From Micromonospora sp. Llam0 (lineage in GTDB: Bacteria; Actinomycetota; Actinomycetes; Mycobacteriales; Micromonosporaceae): 64,000 nucleotides of DNA. The translations under genes were made by a program, and so were the position numbers. Location of the stretch: contig NZ_RJJY01000002.1 in NCBI RefSeq assembly GCF_003751085.1, positions 1,488,001 through 1,552,000 on the forward strand, read 5' to 3'. Shown piece by piece: positions 58,607 through 64,000 of the stretch. The stretch's first letter is position 1. Every line of letters begins with the position of its first letter. The notes beneath the pieces were generated by a model. The model saw only the letters and a list, made by a program, of their open reading frames with translations, was not told where the DNA came from and ran no database searches.

Positions 58607-59704
58607 CTATCCGGCGTCGGCCGACGTGCTGGCACCGTCCAGGAACGGGTAGTCGGTGTAGCCGTGGGCGTCACCGCCGTACACCGTCGCCTGGTCGACC
58701 TCGTTGAGCGGAGCCTGCTCACGCCAGCGGCGTACCAGGTCGGGGTTGGCGATGAACGGCCGACCGACCGCGACCGCGGTCGCCTGCCCGCTGCGTACCA
58801 GGGTCTGCGCGGTTTCCCGATCGGTGACCGACGCGAACCCGGTGTTGACGACGACCGGGCCGCCGAAGCGGGCCGACAGGTCCGCGAGCAGCGGATCGGC
58901 CGGGTCGATCGACAGGTGCAGGAAGGCCAGGCCGAGCGGGGCGATCGCGTCGACCAGCGCCCGGTAGGTGGCGGCGGTCTCGGCTGGGTCGTCCTCGACC
59001 AGCCCGTTGGCGCCGTTGGCCGGGGAGAGCCGCAGGCCGACCCGTTCCGGGCCGATCTCCTGCGCGACGGCGGCAACCGCCTCGGCGACGAACCGGGCAC
59101 GGGCGGCCGGCGAACCGCCGTACCCGTCGGTACGCCGGTTGGTCGCCGGGGCGAGAAACTGGTGCAACAGGTAGCCGTTGGCGCCGTGCAGCTCGACCCC
59201 GTCGAGGCCGGCGTCGATGGCTGAGCGCGCCGCCTGCCGGAACTCGTCGACGACCTGTGGCAGCTCGTCGGTGGTCAGGGCGCGGGGCGTCGGGTACGGC
59301 TGTCTGCCGGTGGCCGTGATCATCGTGCCGTCGGCGGTGACGGCACTCGGCGCGACGGTCTCCTGCCCGTGTTTGTTGTCCGGGTGGGCGATCCGGCCGG
59401 CGTGCATCAGCTGGGCGACGATCCGCCCGTCGGCGGCGTGCACCGCGTCGGCGATCCGCCGCCAGCCGTCGACCTGCGCGGGTGTGTGCAGGCCGGGGGT
59501 GTTCGGGTAGCCCTGCCCGACGGCGCTCGGCTGCACCCCCTCGGTGATGATCAGGCCGGCGGTGGCCCGCTGCCGGTAGTAGCTGGCGGCGTGCTCGCCC
59601 GGCACCCCGTCGGGCTGCGCCCGGTTGCGGGTCATGGGCGCTATGAAGACCCGGTTGGGCAGGTTCCACTTGCCGATGGCCACCGGCTCGAACAGCTCAG
59701 GCAT
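58607..59704 (-). CDS. Old yellow enzyme family alkene reductase
   Basis: This is a 365-residue flavin-dependent ene-reductase of the NemA type. It begins with LFEPVAIGKWNLPNRVFIAPMTRNRAQ. The substrate-binding His and Asn are in ELHGANGYLLHQFLAPATNRRTDGYGG (near 178-205). The FMN phosphate region is VAVGRPFIANPDLV near 324-337. It reduces activated C=C bonds with NADPH. ATG 59704 has GGGGAG; it lies 43 bp after the DoxX stop on the same strand. Confidence 0.92.
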   Translation of the reverse strand: MPELFEPVAIGKWNLPNRVFIAPMTRNRAQPDGVPGEHAASYYRQRATAGLIITEGVQPSAVGQGYPNTPGLHTPAQVDGWRRIADAVHAADGRIVAQLMHAGRIAHPDNKHGQETVAPSAVTADGTMITATGRQPYPTPRALTTDELPQVVDEFRQAARSAIDAGLDGVELHGANGYLLHQFLAPATNRRTDGYGGSPAARARFVAEAVAAVAQEIGPERVGLRLSPANGANGLVEDDPAETAATYRALVDAIAPLGLAFLHLSIDPADPLLADLSARFGGPVVVNTGFASVTDRETAQTLVRSGQATAVAVGRPFIANPDLVRRWREQAPLNEVDQATVYGGDAHGYTDYPFLDGASTSADAG

Positions 59705-59747
59705 TGGTCAGGTCTCCCCAGGTGGTGACGTGATGTGGGCGGAATGG

Positions 59748-60122
59748 TCAGAAGGCGTACGGGCCGAAGCGGCCCCAGGTGACGACGGCGGCCATTGCCA
59801 GGAGGACCAGGTTGGGCAGAATCGCCGGGTACTCCTTGCGCTGGAAGTGCACGATCGCCGCGCCGATCATCATCGCGACCAGGCCCAGGGCGGCCAGCGG
59901 TACGAAGATCGGGGCGATGCCGGTGACCGCCGGCAGGATCAGGCCGATCGCGGCGAGGATCTCCAGCGCGCCGATGGTCCGGACCAGACCCATCGGGAAG
60001 TCTGCGGCGAAGCCCATCCCCTTCTCGACGAGTTTCTCCCTCGGCTGGCTGACCTTCATCACCCCGGCGCCGAGGAATGCTGCGGCGAGTGCGCCGGCGA
60101 GTACCCACAGAACGATGTTCAT
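59748..60122 (-). CDS. DoxX family membrane protein
   Basis: This 124-residue protein has four hydrophobic spans typical of DoxX-like proteins, opening MNIVLWVLAGALAAAFLGAGVMKVSQPREKL, with a conserved RTIGALEILAAIGLILP. The start ATG 60122 has GGAGG five bases upstream. It is the first gene of a two-gene operon with the old yellow enzyme. DoxX proteins are linked to redox homeostasis. Confidence 0.85.
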   Translation of the reverse strand: MNIVLWVLAGALAAAFLGAGVMKVSQPREKLVEKGMGFAADFPMGLVRTIGALEILAAIGLILPAVTGIAPIFVPLAALGLVAMMIGAAIVHFQRKEYPAILPNLVLLAMAAVVTWGRFGPYAF

Positions 60123-60177
60123 ATCTGCCTCCGATGTCGTCACGCTTTAAGCTTGAAGCGAGGCTAGTCCGCAATGA

Positions 60178-60225
60178 CTTCAAGCGTCAAGTGACGCAGC
60201 TCTCGTGATCACTTGACGCTTGAAG
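60178..60225. promoter_or_regulatory. MarR operator pair between divergent genes
   Basis: Perfect inverted repeat with 17-bp arms: CTTCAAGCGTCAAGTGA at 60178-60194 and TCACTTGACGCTTGAAG at 60209-60225, with a 14-bp spacer. Each arm is itself partly palindromic (ACTTnAnGCnTnAAGT-like). A further copy of the half-site, GCTTGAAGC, lies at 60151-60159. It sits between the DoxX start (60122) and the marR start (60240). Confidence 0.8.
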
Positions 60226-60239
60226 CTAGACTCGACGAC

Positions 60240-60737
60240 ATGGCCACCCCGACCGAGCAGCCGCACTGGCTCGACAAGGAGGAACTGGAGACCTGGTTCG
60301 CCCTCGCCGGCGTACTGGCCAGGCTGCCGGCGGCGCTCGACCGGCAGTTGCAGCGCGACGCCGGGATCAGCCACTTCGAGTACCAGGTGATGGCCGCGCT
60401 GTCCGAGACGCCCGAGCGCACCATGCGGATGAGCCGGCTCGCCATGATCGCCGACGGATCGCTGTCACGGCTGTCGCAGGTCGTCACCCGGCTGGAGAAA
60501 CGCGGCTGGGTCAGCCGCACGCCGGACCCGACCGACGGCCGCTACACCCTCGCGACGCTGACCCACGACGGCTGGGACAAGCTGGTCGCCACGGCCCCCG
60601 GGCACGTCGCCGAGGTGCGCCGACTCGTCTTCGACCCGATGACGAAGGCCCAGTGCCGGCAGCTACGCGACATCGGCCGACGCATCACCACCACCATCGA
60701 CCCCGACGACTCCTGCCTGCGCCAGCCCTCCGGTTAG
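60240..60737 (+). CDS. MarR family transcriptional regulator
   Basis: This is a 165-residue MarR regulator: helices ALDRQLQRDAGISHFEYQVMAALSETPERTMRMSRLAMIADGSLSRLSQVVTRLEKRGWV (near 32-91) and wing RTPDPTDGRYTLATLT. ATG 60240 is preceded by the operator pair. It faces the DoxX-OYE operon and probably represses it until an electrophile or aromatic ligand is bound. Confidence 0.9.
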   Translation: MATPTEQPHWLDKEELETWFALAGVLARLPAALDRQLQRDAGISHFEYQVMAALSETPERTMRMSRLAMIADGSLSRLSQVVTRLEKRGWVSRTPDPTDGRYTLATLTHDGWDKLVATAPGHVAEVRRLVFDPMTKAQCRQLRDIGRRITTTIDPDDSCLRQPSG

Positions 60738-60789
60738 CAAGGATGGCAATTCTCCCTGAAGCTTGAAAAGAACAGCTTGATCTGACTTC

Positions 60790-61035
60790 TCATCGATACC
60801 GTCGTCGTAATTCGGATGCCAGTTCATGTAACTGCTCAAGAGCAACATCGTCGGGTCGGACCGCAAGTCGACCTGCAACGAAGTTGTCGACTGAACGACG
60901 GAGAGCGGCAACCAGATCAAGCCGGCGGCCCAGGTTCACCTCATCTATCCACAAACAGTTTAGATCAACCGCATCCACGACGATTTGATGACCAGCAGGG
61001 TCACTCAGGACAGAAAGAAGTTCATCCATTAGCAC
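60790..61035 (-). CDS. Small hypothetical protein
   Basis: This 81-residue acidic helical protein reads MDELLSVLSDPAGHQIVVDAVDLN near the start and ends LHELASELRRRYR. The start could be GTG 61035 or ATG 61029; AAGGAGCG lies 14-20 bases upstream. It has no recognised family. It is more AT-rich than the surrounding genome and lies in the accessory patch downstream of the truncated LamG gene. Confidence 0.5.
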   Translation of the reverse strand: MLMDELLSVLSDPAGHQIVVDAVDLNCLWIDEVNLGRRLDLVAALRRSVDNFVAGRLAVRPDDVALEQLHELASELRRRYR

Positions 61036-61052
61036 CCCGAACGTAACGCTCC

Positions 61053-61225
61053 TTAGGAAAACCTCTCCATTTTCAAAGCAACCATTGCCGACACGATGAC
61101 CTCACTTTGTCGCGCCCCCCACGACGGCACATTGGCGGCCGGATAGGCAGTTCAGAATAGTCAGCTGCCCCAATGAGGTGCAACTCGGCCTCGGCAAGCA
61201 ACGCCGAATGGTCCTTCCCAACCAT
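61053..61225 (-). pseudogene. Small frameshifted gene
   Basis: ATG 61225 reads MVGKDHSALLAEAELHLIG..., followed by ADYSELPIRPP near residue 30. After that point the frame turns into a non-protein-like Cys/Arg-rich tail ending at 61073. The +1 frame reads NVPSWGARQSEVIVSAMVALK and stops at 61053. One missing base at the junction (CCAATGTG instead of CCAAATGTG) would restore a single frame of about 57 codons. It is either a broken gene or a sequencing error. Confidence 0.5.
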
Positions 61226-61256
61226 GACCCAACCACCGAGCCTTCAACTTCCTACA

Positions 61257-61907
61257 TCAGCACCCATATTCCTTTTCGAAGTTGCCGATAAATAGCCGGA
61301 TCTGATCGGCCACGAAAGTGGAGCTGAAGTCAGCGAGGCGTCTAATACTGGAAATCGCAGACCTGGCAGATGAAAGATCCCCAAGCTCAGCGCAGACAAC
61401 CGCCAGTCGACCTAGTTCAAACTGGGAAATATTTGGCCTTTCCTTCAAGCTGGAAGCAATATCAGAAAAATTGGAGAATCCATCAAAATAGGGGATCGCG
61501 TACGCCCGGATGTCGGACTCGAGTAGATCGACAACTAAGTCGACGTCATCGTTGGACAGGACGCACCATCGCGGAAGCAAACCTCCTTCGCGGCCAGCCG
61601 CATCAAACAGACCTGCTAGCGAAGAGCCGACCAAGAAACCACCATCGGACAGCCCGTACAAGGAGCCCACTAAGGCCGAAACCCGACCGTGGTGAACTCC
61701 TACCGAGGGGTTCAAGGAGAGTCCAAACTCTCGCATCGACAGATCGAACCCAATCCGAAGCCCTAGATCGCCCTTGCACTTCCCCAGAACAGCGTAGTCT
61801 TCTTCGCCGGTGGCCATCTCCACCCAACCGGATCTGGCGAACCTCTCGGCGATGCTACGCCTCATGTCCCCCGTCAGATTCTGCATACCGAGTCCGTCCA
61901 TTCCCAC
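61257..61907 (-). CDS. Hypothetical protein next to the LamG gene
   Basis: This 216-residue protein starts with GTG 61907 or ATG 61901, 11 bp after the stop of the LamG gene. It has an N-terminal alpha/beta part (MQNLTGDMRRSIAERFARSGW, then DYAVLGKCKGDLGLRIGFDLSM) and a helical C terminus with repeated LxDL motifs (LADFSSTFVADQIRLFIGNF). I recognise no family. Base composition is clearly lower in GC than neighbours. Proteins in this position may be immunity or accessory proteins of the LamG product, but no toxin domain is seen. Confidence 0.55.
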   Translation of the reverse strand: MGMDGLGMQNLTGDMRRSIAERFARSGWVEMATGEEDYAVLGKCKGDLGLRIGFDLSMREFGLSLNPSVGVHHGRVSALVGSLYGLSDGGFLVGSSLAGLFDAAGREGGLLPRWCVLSNDDVDLVVDLLESDIRAYAIPYFDGFSNFSDIASSLKERPNISQFELGRLAVVCAELGDLSSARSAISSIRRLADFSSTFVADQIRLFIGNFEKEYGC

Positions 61908-61917
61908 CCAGCTAAAT

Positions 61918-62749
61918 CTACCCGATCGGGCCGCCCGCCGTTCCTGACATCTCGGCGATCATGGTCTCGTCGGCGGCTCCCGCGTACACCCGGACCTCGT
62001 CAACGACGCCGGTGAGGTACTGGCCGAAGCTCCCGTCGTGCAACGCCCGGCCCACCTGCAGGCCGCTGTTCGCCCGCCAGCCGGCCGTGTACGCGGCAGT
62101 GCCGGTCGCAGAAAGGTAGCCGTCGACGTAAAGTCTCACCTCCTGGCGCGCCGAGTCGTAGACCACCGCCAAGTGCTGGCCGAAGTAATCCCATTCCGGG
62201 TACGTCAAGTTGTCGGAGACGACTGTCGTCGTCGGGTCGGTGGTGTTCTGCTGTGGCAGGACCAGTTCCCAGCGATTCGACGCGGCGTGGCAGCGGATGA
62301 CGAACCCGCTAGCCGTCGTACCAGCCTGGGACAGCACCGCCTGGTCGGTGTCTCCGCAGTTCGGGCCCGGCAACCGCACCCGTACGCCGACGGTGAAGCT
62401 GCGGTCGGTCACCGCGACCGGCCCGTCGGTCTGCGCCCAGTCGTCGACTCCGTCGAGCACCAGATGCCCATCGCCTACCAGCGGGGTCTCAACGAACGGG
62501 TCCTCGTCCATATCCGGGGCGTACAGGTGCGAATCGCCGTGTAGCCGCAGGTCCGCGCCGCCGCCGTACTCCGGGCTGTTGCCGTCGGTGGCCTCGTCCA
62601 GCGGCCAGTAGCCGAACGAGGTCGTCGGCCGAGCCGACAGGTCTCGCGCCTCGCGGGACACCAGTACGCGGTCGAAGACCGCGACGTCGGCCATGTCTCC
62701 GGCCCAGCCCGCGGTGTAGCCGCTGCCGCTGACGGCACGACCCGGAGCC
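61918..62749 (-). pseudogene. LamG-domain protein, 5'-truncated by an IS element
   Basis: This is the 3' part of a LamG/concanavalin-like protein. A first LamG domain ends with VSGSGYTAGWAGDMADVAVFDRVLVSR, and a complete second LamG follows: WPLDEATDGN, then DGVDDWAQTDGPV, HLAVVYD, VDGYLSATG, and DEVRVYAG. The frame begins abruptly at the IS boundary (62749/62750) with no start codon. It therefore is the remnant of a longer secreted or surface protein. An internal ATG at 62694 could give a shorter product but would lack a signal peptide. Confidence 0.7.
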
Positions 62750-62783
62750 TGTCAAGGCAAGTGAGACAGCTTCTTGATTTTTC

Positions 62784-63887
62784 TTAGCTTTGTGTTGCTG
62801 GGTGTGTGGTCGTGGGCGGGGTGGTGCTCTGGTCGGGGGCGGTGTTGTCTGGTTTGTTGATCCATGCCCGGTCCGGTAGGCGGGGCGGCTGGGGTCGGCG
62901 GCGGCCAAACCGGTGTGGGTGAGCCGCACGGGCGGCGTCGAGGGTGTGCTGGCGTTGCTGACGGATCTGTCCAGCGGTGCCGTGGTGCACCGAGGCGGGG
63001 GTGTGCAGGCCGATCCCGGAGTGCCGGTGCTCGTGGTTGTAGTAGGTGTAGAAGGCTTCGCAGTGCTGCCGGGCGTGCTGGATCGACCCGAACCGGTCGG
63101 GGAACGTGGGGTCGTACTTCAGGGTCTTGAAGCTCGCCTCGATGTACGGGTTGTCGTTGGATGTCTTGGGTCGGCTGTGACTGCGGCCGATCTTCAGGTC
63201 TGTGAGGAGTTGGGTGATGGTCTTGCAGGTCATCGCCGCGCCCCGGTCGGCGTGCACGGTCAGCTGGTCGGGGTCGACGCGTTCGCGGGCGGCGGCGTCG
63301 GCGATCAGCGCTTCGGCGAGTTGGCCGTCCTCGTGCGTGGCGACCAGGTGACCGACGACGTAGCGGGACCAGATGTCGATCACGGTGTACAGGTGGTACC
63401 AGACGCCTTTGACGGGTCCGCGTAGCTTCGTGATGTCCCAGCTCCATATCTGGTTCGCGGCGTCGGCGACGAGTTCGGGTTTGGTGCGGGCCGGGTGGGT
63501 GGCCTGGTTGCGGCGTTCGCCGTTCTGTCCAGCGGCGCGCAGGATTCGGTACATGGTGGACTCGGAGCACCACCAGCGGCCCTCGTCGAGTTCGCGTGCC
63601 CATACCTGTGCGGGTGCCAGGTCCTGGTAGGGCGGGCTGTTGAGCAGGTCGAGGACCTGCTGTCGTTCGGTTTCGGTCAGTGCGGACGGTGATGGTCTGC
63701 GGGGTGTCCGGGGCTTCGGCGGTGTCGGGTCGCGGTGGCGGTAGATGGTGGCTCGGGACAGGCCGGTCAGTCGGCACGCCGCAGCGGTGCCCCACAGTGG
63801 TGTCAGCGCGGTGTGCGCCTCGCCGAGGCCGGCGGGGGTGTCGCGGTGTCCGCGCTCTCGGAGAGCAGTTCCAAGAGCGCGTGCGCT
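62784..63887 (-). CDS. IS3-family transposase OrfB (DDE, produced by -1 frameshift)
   Basis: This frame encodes the catalytic part of an IS3 transposase. The rve domain has D in WDITKL, D in VHADRGAAM and E in IEASFKTLKYD with exactly 35 residues between the second D and E, the DD(35)E motif. The frame stays open upstream to the slippery site at 63887-63893 with no obvious start codon, so it is probably made by -1 frameshifting from OrfA. Upstream of rve is the usual HTH_21-like segment (LTGLSRATIYRHRDP). Confidence 0.88.
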   Translation of the reverse strand, partial: SARALGTALRERGHRDTPAGLGEAHTALTPLWGTAAACRLTGLSRATIYRHRDPTPPKPRTPRRPSPSALTETERQQVLDLLNSPPYQDLAPAQVWARELDEGRWWCSESTMYRILRAAGQNGERRNQATHPARTKPELVADAANQIWSWDITKLRGPVKGVWYHLYTVIDIWSRYVVGHLVATHEDGQLAEALIADAAARERVDPDQLTVHADRGAAMTCKTITQLLTDLKIGRSHSRPKTSNDNPYIEASFKTLKYDPTFPDRFGSIQHARQHCEAFYTYYNHEHRHSGIGLHTPASVHHGTAGQIRQQRQHTLDAARAAHPHRFGRRRPQPPRLPDRAWINKPDNTAPDQSTTPPTTTHPATQS

Positions 63888-64000
63888 TTTCCCATGATGT
63901 CCAGTGCTGTGCGTGTCTTGGTCAGCTCGATCTCGAGGCGGGCGTTCTGTCGACGTAGCCGGGCGAGTTCGGCTGACTCGGTGTTCTTCCGGGTCCGTTC
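63803..64000 (-). CDS. IS3-family OrfA (3' part, runs off the window)
   Basis: The C-terminal 65 residues of OrfA are visible: ERTRKNTESAELARLRRQNARLEIEL forms the leucine-zipper coiled coil, followed by ALDIMGKAHALLELL. It stops at 63803. The N-terminal HTH lies outside the window. Confidence 0.75.
   Translation of the reverse strand, partial: ERTRKNTESAELARLRRQNARLEIELTKTRTALDIMGKAHALLELLSESADTATPPPASARRTPR
63887..63893 (-). other. Candidate -1 frameshift site of the IS3 element
   Basis: On the minus strand the sequence G GGA AAA fits the slippery X-XXY-YYZ form, in register with OrfA (atG GGA AAA gcg). Slipping back by one base enters the frame of OrfB, which is open from this point. Thus OrfAB fusion is expected. 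Confidence 0.65.

Larger units (their letters stand above)
62750..64000 (-). mobile_element. IS3-family insertion sequence (partial, one end visible)
   Basis: The element starts at 62750 with TGTCAAGGCAAGTGAGACAG, the TG-type terminus of IS3-family elements, abutting LamG sequence. It encodes OrfA and OrfB of an IS3-type transposase. The other end and its inverted repeat lie beyond the window. The target duplication cannot be checked. Confidence 0.75.

Noticed and set aside
62752..63795. 347-codon frame within the IS element
   Set aside because: It is out of phase with OrfB, which has the full DD(35)E motif, and is His/Arg/Pro-rich; it is a shadow frame.

Overview
The window is about 64 kb of very GC-rich DNA with actinobacterial gene content. 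It carries SepH, futalosine-pathway menaquinone genes, DUF3027 and DUF2530 proteins, an XPB-type helicase with its partner, Ku with split LigD modules, an AftA-like arabinosyltransferase, and secreted xylanases with CBM2 domains. This suits a mycelial soil actinomycete of the Micromonosporaceae type. The family is inferred from gene content, not from a marker gene. I recognised no rRNA, tRNA or CRISPR array.

Region by region. (1) 0.2-7.0 kb: a leftward operon for a cell-surface glycopolymer (GT2 protein, GT2-TagF-like fusion, DUF5941/CDP-alcohol phosphotransferase). (2) 7.3-11 kb: a small PspC protein and an AftA-like plus polyprenol-sugar-synthase-like pair. (3) 11-32 kb: mostly housekeeping genes, including pdxH, citrate synthase, serC, sepH, MarR/MFS, a purine permease, DUF2530, DUF3027, an MFS protein, mqnB-mqnD, a cold-shock protein, and a helicase-associated protein. 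From memory, much of this block is collinear with the M. tuberculosis region Rv0889c-Rv0861c. (4) 32.1-46.7 kb: a plant-polysaccharide utilisation island. It has GH30, GH10 and GH43 enzymes with CBM2 domains, a secreted esterase, a sugar ABC importer, a serine hydrolase, a LacI regulator and a GH32/GH68-like glycosidase. It lies between the homologues of Rv0862c and Rv0861c, which are neighbours in mycobacteria. Two inverted-repeat motifs appear to be LacI-type operators; one recurs three times within the island. (5) 47-51.9 kb: XPB helicase, then LigD polymerase and ligase modules divergent from Ku, i.e. a DNA-repair block. (6) 52-55.7 kb: an uncharacterised translationally coupled pair (short DivIVA-like protein and a 598-residue protein with a CxxC zinc motif), then a minimal GntR regulator with an unusual leader. 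(7) 55.7-60.7 kb: a secreted CBM2 protein without a catalytic domain, a GlxA-type regulator, a membrane protein, and an old-yellow-enzyme/DoxX operon facing its MarR regulator. (8) 60.8-64 kb: a more AT-rich accessory patch. It has small unknown genes, one frameshifted, and a LamG gene truncated by an IS3-family element with a likely -1 frameshift site.

Genes seem to cooperate mainly in three places: surface glycopolymer assembly; xylan and oligosaccharide breakdown, import and repression; and non-homologous end joining. The best candidates for undescribed biology are the DivIVA-like/zinc-motif pair with the GntR leader at 52-55 kb and the operator families of the polysaccharide island.
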